The notes below the pieces were generated by a model. That model had not been told where the DNA came from, did not search any database, and worked only from the letters and a program-made list of their open reading frames with translations. Shown here one piece after another: positions 43,557 to 55,090 of a stretch of 64,000 nucleotides of DNA (its first letter is position 1; each line of letters starts with the position of its first letter). A program made the translations under genes and the position numbers. Location: positions 1-64,000 of the forward strand of contig JAUCBJ010000434.1 in the NCBI GenBank assembly GCA_032718475.1, given 5' to 3'. This stretch comes from Nemertoderma westbladi (Eukaryota; Xenacoelomorpha; Nemertodermatida; Nemertodermatidae).

Positions 43557-44125
43557 ATACTTTAACTGTGGGATGTATTTGTATATTTATATATACCGAC
43601 CGGTAATGCAAACTATTTGTTTTATAGAGGTACTAGACATCACAGCTTTGGGTCAATGGCAATGTAGAACTGGGTGTCTTCGAGTATCATCCTAAAGTGG
43701 AGCAAGGCAAAGCATTGAGCCTGCAGCTGGTGGCAGAGGGTCATCCAGGGAGTTTAGCTGGGCAAGGGTGATGGGAGGCGCAGTGGTTATGTTATCATTG
43801 TGGAGTTGGAGTAAAGTTCATATTATATATATATATATTTCATAAAATGTAAAGTTTCATATTATCAGGGATTACAAAGTCTGCGATTAATAAATTTTTA
43901 ATGCAGCCCCCTAGAACTCCCTAGTAGAAATAGGTACAAGTATTTAGAGACCATTTCAGGTTTCTAGGAATAAATGAACTTTGGCTAATCCCAGAAGGAA
44001 TCTCTTAACGAAAAGAAAACTTACATTGCTAGGATTGTCCATTGTCCAAAATTTGCATTAACCAACACAACAGCATACATTAGTATGTTTGTTAATACAG
44101 CTTAAGTAAATAAACTGAAAATAAT
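43557..44125. other. Non-coding region between receptor 2 and a LINE
   Basis: Presumed 3' UTR and intergenic DNA with TA runs near 43825. aataaa-type hexamers occur at about 43888 and 43968, but neither is clearly the polyadenylation site of receptor 2. Confidence 0.4.
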
Positions 44126-47100
44126 TACTACTACTACTACTAGGATCGGCATGCTGCATTGCAGCTGCATTTTTAGGAATGCTGTGCCGGCTTGTCAACA
44201 AAATTGCACCGCCACAACTCCCTATCACCCATGACATTTGCTAGATCATCCGCATCTTCAAGGCCAGTGTCCTTTAAGATGCGTCTCAAGAAAGTCATGG
44301 GCTGTCCACCATGCTTATTCACACCATGAGGCTGCCAAAGTACAAGATTATGCACTGGCTGGTCCTCAAGGCGAAAGCAATGTCCTACAAAGCGGAGGCG
44401 ATTTTGTTCTAGTGTCAAGCTTGGGGGAACCAATGAGATACCTCCAATGTTATATAGTGTCTCGTTGAACTTGTGCTTGCATTGTACTTGACACAATGAA
44501 CCCGGCGTAGCATTCTTGTGAATGTGCCATCCAGAGATTTGGTGTCCTCAGCAGTTAGAGCCCAGCATGGACTCCCGTAGAGGAGTACTGGAACTACTGC
44601 TGCTCTAAATAATCGGACCTTAAGTTTCCGATTAATTCTCGGTGACTTCCAAATCCTGGAAAGCCTATTCAAGGCTACCCATGCCTTTCCCTTACGTATT
44701 CGAAGGTCCTCACCTGACTTTCGGATCCATGATCCCAGGTAACAGAAGTCGTCCACATGCTCAAGCATACCAGCGTTTGAGCTTATGCTCATCCGATCAG
44801 AGACTTGCTGAGGACTTTCAAAGTTAACTGTCAAAATTTTGGTCTTTCTGGAGTTAATAAAAAGTCCAACACTAGAAGCAGCATGTTCTAATGACCTGAG
44901 GAGCCATTGGGCTCCCTCTAACGATTCTGAGAGTACTCCTAAGTCATCAGCAAAGTCTAGATCAGTTAGGTACTTGGCAGGATTTCCTCGACTTCTGGAG
45001 CCAGTAGGTGTAGTTATCATCACCCCATCATCATTATGATGATCTAAGGACATGCGTAGAAAATAGTCAACAACAATTATGAACAAGAATGGTGCAAGTG
45101 CGTCCCCCTGGAGGACGCCCCATAACACTTCAAATGGTTCTGTGTCACCGTCAACAGTAAACACAAATATTGTCGAACCATCGTATACTGATCTGATTGC
45201 TGCAATAATTTCATCAGGAATCCCATATAATGAAAGTATGCTGAACATACGTGAGCGAGAGACTGAATCAAAGGCCTTGAAGAAGTCAACAAAGATAACA
45301 GCCAGATGCCTGTCTTTCTTTTTTGATAACTCTTCAATTATCCTTCTAAGTGCCAAAATGGGCTCCATGGTCCCACGACCTTTACGGAACCCATTCTGAT
45401 TTCCACGGAGCAGTCTCTCAATGGGATCCCTGATGCGATTTAATAGAATCCTATTGTATAGCTTTGCAGCAATCGGGATCAATGAGATTCCCCAAAAAGA
45501 ACCATAGAGTGTTAGGTTGCCCTTCTTGGGAACTGGCACCAAATTATTTGTTTTCATTTCTTGTGGGACTCTTGTTGTTCGGTACATGTCTACTATGATG
45601 GGATAGATGAGCTTTAAACACTCAGGTATTTTAAAGACCTCAGGGGGAACACCATCTACTCCACTGGCATGATTGGTCTTAATGCTCTTTGCAGCAGCCT
45701 TCACTTCTGCAAAGGAGATATCGCCAATGGGAATATCTGGGAGTACTTTTACTTCTATAAAGTTATCTGGCAATACCCTGTCATTATTGAGGAGCTTTTC
45801 AAAGTGGACTTTCCAACCATTGAGGCGATCGGCTGGTGATTCAGCCTTAACCTTGGTGGTTGGTTGGCTTTTCCGCCCAGCAAGCAGATTGATCGATTTC
45901 CATGCCTGGGATGATTGCCTGCTGTCGTCAGCATCATTGATGGCATCAACCTGTTGGTTTATTACCTCCTGTAGATTAACAGAGTACTGCCTGTTCAGGG
46001 ACCTAGATGCAGCCTTAACTGCATTCTTGGCCGCTAAAGTCTGTTTGAGTCGGGACTCTTTCTGCGCCTTATGAAGGTCGTTTCGGCACTTTTGAATTTT
46101 GTTGTCAGTCCAGGGGGCCCTTTTCCTGTTTCGAGGGTATACAGGAACTGTTTCTGCAGCTGCTAACTTAACTGCTTCTGTAAAGGCAGTATAGCCCTCA
46201 CAGTGATCTGCCGCCTCAGAGGCAAGAGCCTCATACCTGTTACTCAGCTGTAGTGTGAAGCTGGATCTCACACTTGGCTGTTGCAACAGAGAAGACCAGT
46301 CATGCCGCGGCAAGGCAGATTTCGTTGTTCTGCTAGCACGCAGACTGAGTCTTACCTTGGCCACAATAAGGCGGTGGTCACTGGAGAAGGGTCGAAGTGT
46401 AAATGCATTACAGTCTTGTATAGAGCTCCTGTATTTCCTACGAAACAGAATATGGTCTATCTGGGACTTGTGACCACTGGGTCCACTATGAGTCCATAGC
46501 TTTCCAGTTCGCTTCTTGAACTGGGTTCCAGCCGAAAACAATCCATTTCCAGAGATAAAATCCTGAAGATGGACAGAATTTCGGTTAACACTATTGCTAT
46601 AGACCCAGGGTGATGTAGGTGATTGATGCAGACTTGCATTAAATATTCCCAGGATATGTTAAGAGTGCATGCTGATCCACTCCATCAGTAGCTGCTTGTA
46701 GATTGTGGTAGAAATTTTCCACCTCCTCTACAGGGGCAACACTAGTTGGAGAGTAGCACACAATCAGAACCACCTTAGGAAACTTCTTAGCCTGTCTTCC
46801 AGAACATGAGAAGTGGCAACGGATGATGCGGTTAGAGATTTGGTCTATTTTGTCCAATGCTGCATGTGCAGTTGGATTCATCAATAGACCAATTCCACTA
46901 TTGCCACTATCATCTGCTGACGCAAGGGCGAGTCACCAACCGCCCCCCATGTCCTTAATCACAACCTCATCAGTCTGTCCAGTCTGCATTCGGTGCTCTT
47001 GAACACCCACGGCGCTAAGAGAAAGTTTATCTGCCAAGGCAGTCAGCTCACCTTGTCGTATTGGGGACCCGAGTGTTAGGGTGTTTACTGAGGCTAGTCT

Positions 47101-47872
47101 AGTGACTTGCCTTAGATTCACCAATGGCTTTGTTGGTCGGGGTGGAACATGAGAGTAGCCTCCAACTCCAGAATCCCACTCCCCATCACAATCTGGCCTC
47201 CCTGGTGACCCAGGGTTTGGGCCAGAAAGGTAATCAGGAATGGGACTCAAAGAATTGTTGGCTGCTCTCTCTCCAGTAGGGGGTGAGACAGGCAGCCGGT
47301 CAGGAGTTAACTGACGCCTGTGAGGCCGATTGTGTCCGGTAATTCCACTGGCCTCTAGTGGCCGGACCTCCGCATTGCTAATGTAATCCATAGTGGGGGT
47401 TGGGGGGTGCTTTTTTGCCGAGTCAGCTCTCGGGGCAAATACCACACCCTGGTTTGCCATTCCACAGGGTGGGTGTCGCAATGGAGTCAGATATGAGGCC
47501 CATCACCCATATCTACTCTGGCGCACATGACCCACCATTGGCTGTTGCAGCTCATCTGCTGGGTCATGCCCTGTACACTTGCTGCCAGGTGCAGGTCGCA
47601 GTGAAGTGCTCTCAGAGTGGACATGAGAACACTCTACTCCTGACCAGCCATTGGTAGATCACCATCTGCCTGGTCAGGCCATATACCCCTGCAGCCAAGT
47701 ATATGGGTCCTTAATCCAGGACCAAGGGCGTCCTTATGCCAGAACGAAGGGGGTCCTAGTTACAGGACCAGATTTGCCCTAGTAAGAGGGTCTATGCAGC
47801 TACAGGTGGCACCTCCTTTATGCTGCATGGAGGTGGCAAGAATAGGTGGCTAGAATACCTGACCTGACCTGA
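44126..47872 (-). mobile_element. Nearly full-length APE-type LINE (RTE-like size)
   Basis: A minus-strand non-LTR retrotransposon of about 3.7 kb. Its 3' end is a (TAC)n/(GTA)n tail at 44126-44142 next to a conserved end (gcagcatgccgatcc on the element strand). Its probable 5' end is the ggtcaggtcaggtattctag sequence near 47872. It has an N-terminal endonuclease region (47481-46656), a long RT frame (46655-44415) and a post-RT tail (44496-44173). Endonuclease defects: a TGA right after GGGW at about 46935, and a one-base frame change near 46655. A further frame change near 44470-44490 separates the tail. Four shorter copies of its 3' end lie elsewhere in this window. RTE-clade membership is suggested by length and tail but not proven. 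Confidence 0.85.
44415..46655 (-). pseudogene. LINE endonuclease C-terminus and reverse transcriptase frame
   Basis: An open frame of about 747 codons. It begins in the endonuclease (LGIFNASLHQS, where GDFNA is usual), then SGHKSQIDHILFR and SSDHRLIVAKV (the SDH catalytic block). The linker has KRAPWTDNKI. The RT follows with ASGVDGVPPEVFKIP, RGNQNGFRKGRGTMEPI, VIFVDFFKAFDSVSRS, WGVLQGDALAPFLF and the catalytic FADD. The RT fingers motif reads GSFWGISLIPIAAK, somewhat altered from the usual YRgISL. The RT core appears intact, but the endonuclease start and the C-terminal tail are out of frame, so the copy as shown is not fully functional. Confidence 0.85.
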
Positions 47873-48239
47873 GTAGACGTGATTACAGTAGGCATCATGA
47901 TGTTGCACTGCACAGTTGGAAGTATAATAGTTCTGATATTATACTACAATTACAATGTAGGTAATCTTTATGTTTATATCCATGGAATGTATACTGCAAC
48001 ATGAAGTCAAACCACACAAATCATTTTGAGAATGTCAATATCTTTAAAATATGTTTCTCGAATATCTGGGTTTTCTGGAAAGTTGTGTAACAAGAGTATG
48101 TGTGACTAATTTGAATAGTTAGTTGATGCCTGCAGCCTGCTCTGTTAACCTAGAATAGTCTGCAACAAATAGTCATTATTTAAGCTGGGGGTGGATGATT
48201 AATGATATCATTTTAAAGAGTCACTAACAACAGGTCACT

Positions 48240-48600
48240 AACTAACAATTATCACCACCCAAGTATATCCCATATTGGCCATATACTGCAATGTGTCACC
48301 ATCGAAAAGGATGTTGGGGTGCACATCCACTCCTCATTGAAGCTGTCATATCATTGTGCAGCAGCTGCCAAGAAGGTGAATCTTTCTTAGATCCAAATGT
48401 CTAGGAATTTTCACTATAGGGAAAAACCTATGTGGGTGAAATATGTTCATCCCCCATCTCGAATATTGTGTGCAGTCATGGTCACCCTGGCTACAAGGAG
48501 ACATAAAACTACTAGAACCAGTCGAAGAGCTGACTTTCAGACTTCCATTACTAGAATATAGGTGTGACAGAGGTGACATGTTACAAACATGTAAGTCAGG
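48240..48600 (+). pseudogene. CR1/L2-like LINE fragment (region after RT)
   Basis: Plus-strand translation in shifting frames gives a block like KDVGVHIHSSLKLSYHCAAA, then HPHLEYCVQSWSPWLQGDI and RCDRGDM. This is the standard 'dlGv.i...lk.s.h...aakka...lg.i...f' to 'hLEYc.q.WsP....Di..lE' to 'RGDmi' order of CR1/L2 LINEs. Stops interrupt it. 47873-48239 before it has no gene. Confidence 0.6.
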
Positions 48601-48663
48601 ACAAGTTTTACAGTATTAAATTTTTACCCAATTGGCATGATAAAGGGTGCTATCATGGCCTAC

Positions 48664-50227
48664 TTAACCCTATTAAACCCGGGGGGGGGGGGGGGGTCAA
48701 TATGACCCCCCCCGTGTTTTTTTTATTATAATTCTGAAACAAACACAGTTGGGAATCTGAAATTTTATGACTTTTCCTAAAAATCTATTGTCTTCCTAGT
48801 AGTGAAAACCGTTTTCAAAAATATTGGGTACTTTTCGAGTTATAGCACCATTTTTTAACCCTACTTTTGGCACTTTTTTTGAGACGTTTTTTGAAAATTA
48901 CATTTCATTAAATATGAATTGTAACATCTCTATTTTTGATTTACACCGGTTTTTTGGTGTTAGAAATTGGATGGAATTCATATAAATTGATTTAGTAATT
49001 TCCAACTTGTTTTTTTCGGTGGGTGCCAAATTTTGGTGCCAGCACCAAATTTTGAAATATGTCAATTTTGTAAATTGATTGTTTGAAACTTGTTTTTTAC
49101 GCAATTGGGGATTTTTGGGGTTCTGAATTCGATGAAATATATACGAGTTGCACCAAGCGTATCAAACTTGCATTTTTCGGTGCTGTGTGCAAATTTTGGT
49201 GCTAACACGAAATTTTGAAAATCCATTCAATAGATAAAATTGCTTGTGAGAATTTATTTCTTATGTTTTAGAGGTTTATGGCTGTTCTGAATTCAATGGA
49301 ATATATAATTATCGAACTAGACATCTCAAACTTGTATTTTTCGGATATGGGTGCAAAATGTGGTGCTAGCACCAAATTTTGAAAACCATCAAATATATCA
49401 ATTGATTGTGTCACCCTGTTTCTTGCGTTATACGGGTTTGTGATGGTTCTGAATTCAATGGAATCAGTAAAAATTTCATAAGAGTTCTCAAACTTGTATT
49501 TTTCGCCGGTGGCTGAAAATTGTTGTGCCAGCACCAAATTTTGGAAAATATGCAAATTGATCAGTAGATAGTATCACCTTGTTTCTTGCGTTATACGGGT
49601 TTATGAGGGTCCTGAATCCGATGGAATCAATAAAAACAGCACTGGACATCGCAAACTTGTACTTTTTGGTGATGGGTACGAAATTTGGTGCTAGCACCAA
49701 AATTTGCCAAATTACGCCGAAAAATACAAGTAGCAATGATCTGGCATATTAGAAATGTATTCCATTAGAATCAGCGCCCTCGAAAACCTGAAAATACGAA
49801 TTTATAGCATCGTATAAGTGAATTAAAAATTTTGTATTCTAACTGAAAAGTGCTGGTTACTTGTTTTTTTCATTTTTTTCCTACGCAGAGAGGAGTAAAC
49901 AGCCATTTATAGTAATCATATCATTTTTAAATATTTTCCAATGTATTTTACACCCCAGAAAACCTGTATTGAAAAATAATTAGCCGAAAATGTAACTTTC
50001 AAATTTTGTGAAAATTGTGCACTACTTATAATTTTGGTGCTGCAATATAACCACCCCAGTACATTTTTTCGTTCGGATCCAGACAAGTGATACCTACGTA
50101 CAAACAAAAAATCAGACGTTATCGTAAATATTTGTAGATTTTAGAGGGGGGGGGGGGGGGGGTCAATATGACCCCCCCCCCCCCGGTATTTGTACAACAT
50201 TTTATAGCCCAGTACTAATAGGGTTAA
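48664..50227. mobile_element. piggyBac-like non-autonomous element
   Basis: TTAA (48664-48667 and 50224-50227) flanks inverted ends CCCTATTA at each side, the TTAA target and CCC-starting termini expected of piggyBac-type transposons. Just inside each end is the palindromic block G(n)TCAATATGACC(n) (48681-48712 and 50146-50184). No transposase is seen in the 1.56 kb, so it would depend on a helper. The interior holds about five copies of a tandem repeat. Confidence 0.7.
48960..49725. repeat. Approximately 165-bp internal tandem repeat with palindromic core
   Basis: About five diverged copies share cttgtatttttcggt, then (a)aattttggtgctagcaccaaa, then a variable AT-rich part with gaattcaatgga. 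The last copy has the perfect 18-bp palindrome TTTGGTGCTAGCACCAAA at 49684-49701. Minus-strand open frames over it are repeat translation. Confidence 0.75.
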
Positions 50228-50930
50228 ATACGGCCTGCCAAATGGCAGCAAGGCCAAAAAAATAGTGGTAGTAAAAACCACCTGCTAACACCAACGAGCT
50301 GTTTAGTCGGTTTAAAAAATTAATTTAATTAAATTTAACTTTATTTGACTTGTCAAATTGTGCTGGAAACCAATATGCACCATTGTCTGCACAGTATATT
50401 GTTTACGTTTGCCCTTTTTAGCTGAAGTCACTCATTCAAATTTAATCAACACTCGATCGCTAAATACTACAAAAGAACTTGCAATTGTGCATTTTGATTA
50501 ATTTCCTGGGTAATTTCCTTTAATTCGTTTTCGATTCGAACTGAATGGCCTCCCTCACACCCAGGAAATAGTTACTTACGGTTGAATAATGTGCCTTTGA
50601 ATAATAATAATGTTTCATTTTATATTACAATTTGCTTTTCTTCTATCTCATCCTATTACTATCTATCCTATTACATCTATTTCAATGCAATTCAATGAAG
50701 GCATACTCTATGGTATTTCATCTAATTATAGTAACTACATTCCCTTCCATCATACAACACCTACGGTTTCCAGTTAAGGAAAAAATGCATGCCCTTGAAA
50801 AACCAACATTCATTTGTATTCCATCCATATAAAGCCAATACCAATTTGTATTGCAATTAATTCAATGTAAGTCATAGGTCTAGGTTACTGTGCTGTGCAG
50901 CTCAATGTCTTGCAAAGAGGATGTCATCTA
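50228..50930. other. Non-coding region
   Basis: AT-rich sequence without a recognisable gene, repeat array or RNA. Confidence 0.45.
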
Positions 50931-51101
50931 AATATAGTTATCAGATGTTGACAACTACGACTTTAGAGGGATTGTAATATTCATATTAAAACAATAAAAT
51001 AGGACATGGGGTCTATTCCCTCAGATACTACCTAGCATTTAGGGCCACTTGGGCCACTGTTAGTACTCAGGCACTAGGCCCATCAAAAAACACAAAACAA
51101 A
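50931..51101 (+). repeat. Direct repeat, left copy
   Basis: About 170 bases (tgttgacaactacgacttt through actaggcccatcaaaaaaca) recur nearly unchanged at 51609-51780. The core begins TGTTG and ends ACA, like a short LTR, but similarity runs a little beyond those ends. It could be a small TRIM-like element or a simple segmental duplication. Confidence 0.85.
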
Positions 51102-51608
51102 ATACCAAATCGATTTTAGTGCTACATAAACCCAACCCAACTACCACAAGAAAAATTGCACCAAACCATACAGTAACTACAGGTTCCGGTAAGTATTGCA
51201 CGAAATAGGCTATCCCATAAATTACGAAAAATATAGGACATTTTGTCCGCCGAAAAAGGTAAGTCTAAGTAATAAATTTTATAAAAATAAAAGGGTTTCG
51301 GAGATTTAAACACTGAACCCTGGGATTCGTGGTTCTCCTCATCAGCAGTGTGCCACGAACCCCACCTCTACCCTAACAAAACTGCACCACTAAATGAAGA
51401 CAATGACCAATAAATTAGAAATCCTACCGTACCACCGAACAGAGTTGAAACCACCCACCCCCAATGTATGTTACCATCAGCCCCAAATGCATAAACATGA
51501 TTTCCCAACTGAATGCAACCAACCCCAATTAGCACCTACCGGTATGTACAGATATATGATCAGATTTTTAAACAAAATTGCGCAGATGTCAGGAAATACC
51601 CCTTTAAA

Positions 51609-51780
51609 TATATAATTATCAGATGTTGACAACTACGACTTTAGAGGGATTGTAATATTCATATTAAAACAATAAAATAGGACATGGGGTCCATTCCCTC
51701 AGATACTACCTAGCATTTAGGGCCACTTGGGCCACTGTTAGTACTCAGGCACTAGGCCCATCAAAAAACACAATACAAGA
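51609..51780 (+). repeat. Direct repeat, right copy
   Basis: Partner of 50931-51101; only a few differences are seen (for example ggggtctatt versus ggggtccatt). No coding sequence is apparent between the copies. Confidence 0.85.
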
Positions 51781-52092
51781 TGAAGTAACAAACCTTACCA
51801 GTAGGTGTGTTAGTACCAAAGTATGTAAAAAACTAAGAAGCAACAAGAACTAGACATTGCATGTAATCAGTGATCAGCTGACAGCAGCCAGCTGATCAGT
51901 AGGTTTTGCGCTGCAGCTGAAGGCATTCTCAGGAGGCCAAGCCAGGAAATGTAGAGAGAAATTCACAAAGGGAGACAGAACGAGTGTTGGAATGAAGACA
52001 GAGGTCTGAAGGTAACTAACCACTGGGATGTAGCATCACAAACTTACACCAATCACGTTTCTGTTTGTTGATAGCCGGTGGACCAGGCAGCT
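51779..52092. repeat. Diverged copy of the Penelope-associated terminal repeat
   Basis: Homologous to the left arm of 53103-53944: accttaccagtaggtgtg, the palindrome TGATCAGCTGAC with its inverse at 51871-51898, and ccaatcacgtttctgtttgt. It is more diverged and without the second arm. Confidence 0.7.
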
Positions 52093-52189
52093 TCTCATGA
52101 TTCAAAGCCCATTATCTGTAAGTTTGAGTACCGAGGTCAGGCAACCAATCTGTTTGTTCGACAGTTGTGTGGACTTATACCTAGGTCTT

Positions 52190-52850
52190 CTTCTAAGTGT
52201 TGGTCTTTTTGTTAACTCCAAGAAGACCAAAATGTTGACAGTTAACTTTGAAAGTCCTCAGGAAATGTCTGATCATATGAGCATAAGCTGAAAGGATACT
52301 TGAGCATGAGGACGACTTCTGTTACCTTGGATCATGGATATGGAAGTCAGGTGAGGTCCTTCGAATACGTAAGGGAAAGGCATGGGCAGCCTTGAATAGG
52401 CTTTCCAGGATTTGGAAGTCACAGAGAAATAATCGGAAACGTAACGTCCAATTATTTAGAGCAGCAGTAGTTCCAGTACTCCTCTATGGGAGTCCATGCT
52501 AGGCTCTAACTGCTGAGGACACCAAATCTCTGGATGGCACATTCACAAGAATGCTACACCGGGTTCAATGTGTCAAGTACAAAGCACACATCTCCAACCA
52601 GACACTAAATAAAACTTGGAGGTGTCAGTGCATGACAGTGCATAATATTGTGCTTTGGCAGCCTCATGGAGTGAATAAGCATGGTGGACAGCCCATGACT
52701 TTCTTTAGACGCTTCTTAAAGGACACTGGCCTTGAAGATGCGGATAACCTCGCAAAAGCCATGGTGGATAGGGAGTTGTGGCGGTTCAACTTTGTAGATA
52801 AGTAGGCATAGCATTATTAATGCACGCTGCATTCAAATTGTGGATTGCAT
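52190..52850 (+). pseudogene. Fragment of the 44-kb LINE family (RT end and tail)
   Basis: The plus strand matches the RT thumb and post-RT part of the LINE at 44126-47872 (gttaactttgaaagtcctcag, cgtaagggaaaggcatgggc, gccttgaagatgcggat). Several stops and a deletion interrupt it (for example tgctaggctctaac where the parent has tgctgggctctaac). It is a dead 5'- and 3'-truncated copy. Confidence 0.85.
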
Positions 52851-53102
52851 GGTGGTGGCAAAATATTTTTGTTAAGCTAGTGTGCAGCTTCAATGCAAAA
52901 AAACAAAAACAGCATCCTTATGAGGATAAAAGAGGCTAGAATATAATATTCCAGCTTCTGTCATTGGTCCAGCGAATATACATACAAGGCTGGAGTAGGC
53001 CTAACCAATAATACACAGTGGGATGTTATGAACAAACCCTATCCAACAGGCATGCACGACACCTTGTGTTGTAATTGAGAATCTATAGGCTTAATAAATG
53101 AT

Positions 53103-53944
53103 ATTATTTTATTCTTTAATTGTCAAGCTGAAGTAAAAAACCTTACCGGTAGGTATGCCAGTACAGTACGATACAAATACTAAAATAAAAAAGCAACTGA
53201 CCATTAGATGTTGCATGCAATCAGTGATCAGCTGACGGCTGTCAGCTGATCAGTAGGTTTCGCCCCAATGGGGGCTTTCTTAAGTAGCTAGTGCTAAAAA
53301 GGAGACAATAGATAGAAGTTCCCAAGGGAGACGGGATGGTAAAGTGAAACAAGGTAGAAGTGTATCCGTCTAACCACTGGGAAGCAGCACCTCAAACTTG
53401 CGCCAATCACATTTCTGCTTGTTAATAGCTGGCTGGCGAGTGCGTATATAAAACATTTCTAGTTTTTGCAGGACGGGACGCAAAGGGTGCCGTGCAATAA
53501 CCTTAAAGTGTTTGAACAACTCTCGCCAGTCGGTCAACCAAAGTGTGTTGGGCTCCCCGCAGTGCGTCATGATATGGTTGTGAACTGTCTTGCCTTGTTC
53601 ACTGCCATCATTGGCCGACCCGTCTTGATGCTGTCTAACGCGTTCAAATAAGTGTTGGATGGATATCCAACATATTGCCCCTTGTTATTCCTACCTTGTT
53701 TCACTTTACCGTCCCGTCTCCCTTGGGAAATTCTATCTATTGTCTCCTTTCTAGCACTAGCTACTTGAGAAAGCCCCCATTGGGGCGAAACCTACTGATC
53801 AGCTGACAGCCGTCAGCTGATCACTGATTGCATGCAACGTCTAATGGTCAGTTGCTTTTTTATTTTAGTATTTGTATCGTACTGTACTGGCATACCTACC
53901 GGTAAGGTTTTTACTTCAGCTTGACAATTAAAGAATAAAATAAT
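53103..53944. mobile_element. Inverted-repeat unit around a Penelope-type GIY-YIG fragment
   Basis: The left arm 53103-53357 and right arm 53691-53944 are long inverted repeats of about 255 bp with a 333-bp spacer. Each arm carries a palindrome TGATCAGCTGAC-NNNN-GTCAGCTGATCA (53225-53252 and 53796-53823) and a hairpin GCCCC/GGGGC followed by GAAAC. The spacer encodes part of a GIY-YIG nuclease on the minus strand. I read it as a rearranged, truncated Penelope-like element; such elements often have complex inverted or repeated ends. Confidence 0.7.
53358..53690 (-). pseudogene. GIY-YIG endonuclease fragment of a Penelope-like element
   Basis: The minus strand starts with GQYVGYPSN in one frame, then HLFERVRQHQDGSANDG (the R..H block) in another. 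TVHNHIMTHCG and LQKLEMFYIRTRQPAINKQ follow, ending in a stop. YVGYP, R-x2-xH, the conserved glutamate in KLEMFYI and P-x-INKQ are GIY-YIG features of Penelope-like retroelement C-termini. The frame change and missing N-terminal half show it is broken. Confidence 0.65.
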
Positions 53945-54424
53945 TGTATTAACTCAAGCATTTAATTATTAATAAAGGATATATTGTGAATTTCGGACCA
54001 AATAGGACAAGAAGCAGATTTAGCTGGATGAAAAACAATATCTTAGGCCAGAAAAACACATATATATAAGTAAATTAAGATGCACAAATTCATGCATGCG
54101 TTAAAACGTCGTTGCTGTATTAATTAACTTGTTTCACGCCATAATTGCATCGATTATTCTCATTGTGTGTCTTTTGGACATGGTGACTGACTTCTCAATA
54201 ATATAGAATTCTTGTCAGAGTCTAGACTTGATCCCATCCGACTCTTAAGAGCCACTCTGTTGTCGAAATATTAATCAACACTCGTTTCAGGAATTTCTTC
54301 ATCCCTTTGTGTCCTTTCCACGATCTCCCATGTCGCATGATACTCGGTTTCGACTATTCGCTTTCGTTTAAGTGTTTCATTTAAAGGACTCGTATCGGGT
54401 AATCTCATAACTTCTGGATATCTC

Positions 54425-54730
54425 CAACTAGACACTATATAACATTGGAGGTGTCTCATTGGTTCCCCCAAGCTTGACACTAAAACAAAATCGCCTCTGC
54501 TTTGCAGGACATTGCTCTCGCTGTGAGGACCAGCCAGTGCATAATCTTATACTTTGGCAGCCTCATGGAGTGAATAAGCATGGTGGACAGCCCATGACTT
54601 TCTTGAGACGCATCTTAAAGGACACTGGCCTTGAAGATGCGGATGCTCTAGCAAATGTCATGGGTGATAGGGAGTTGTGGTGGCGCAATTTTGTCAACAA
54701 GCCGGCACAGCATTCTCAAAAATGCAGCCC
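54425..54730 (+). pseudogene. 3' end fragment of the 44-kb LINE family
   Basis: Sequence tccaactagacactatataa through gccggcacagcattctcaaaa matches the LINE tail, encoding NRLCFAGHCSRCEDQPVHN and DTGLEDADALANVMGDRELW. The final gcagcatgccgatcc end is lost. 53945-54424 before it holds no gene. Confidence 0.85.
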
Positions 54731-54869
54731 GGTATTAGTTGCCAATTGTGTCTATACCATTGCTATTTCAATAATAACGGTAACTTATGTTGTCGCACCT
54801 CGTCTTCATCACTGCATAATCTCGAAGTAGTCCAGTTGCATTTCCCATTGGATGCTCGACATACTCATG

Positions 54870-55090
54870 CTGCTGCTGCTGCTTAGACAGATTGGATTGT
54901 AAGGCTCACCAAGCCCACTCAGACTCAGCCTCACTCAGCCCCAATGTTAAACTTCCCATAACCACTGTATTTTCTTTCCTCAAGTAGAAGCCAGATTCCC
55001 ATACCGCAGGTTTATACGAGATTACAACCTCGGATTGAACCCAGTACTACTAAGCTAGAGGTGAAATGAGTGACAACTATACCACCCTAA
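54870..55090 (-). mobile_element. tRNA-derived SINE copy
   Basis: On the minus strand an A-box-like gggtggtatagttgtcactc is followed about 40 bases later by a good B box gggttcaatccgagg, then a non-tRNA body ending near (agc)n at 54870. The order and spacing fit a tRNA-derived SINE. It is a different family from the 15-16 kb copies. Confidence 0.55.

Noticed and set aside
48898-49736. Several minus-strand frames sharing FRT-INPYNARN phrases
   Set aside because: They follow the internal tandem repeat of the piggyBac-like element and have stops between copies.
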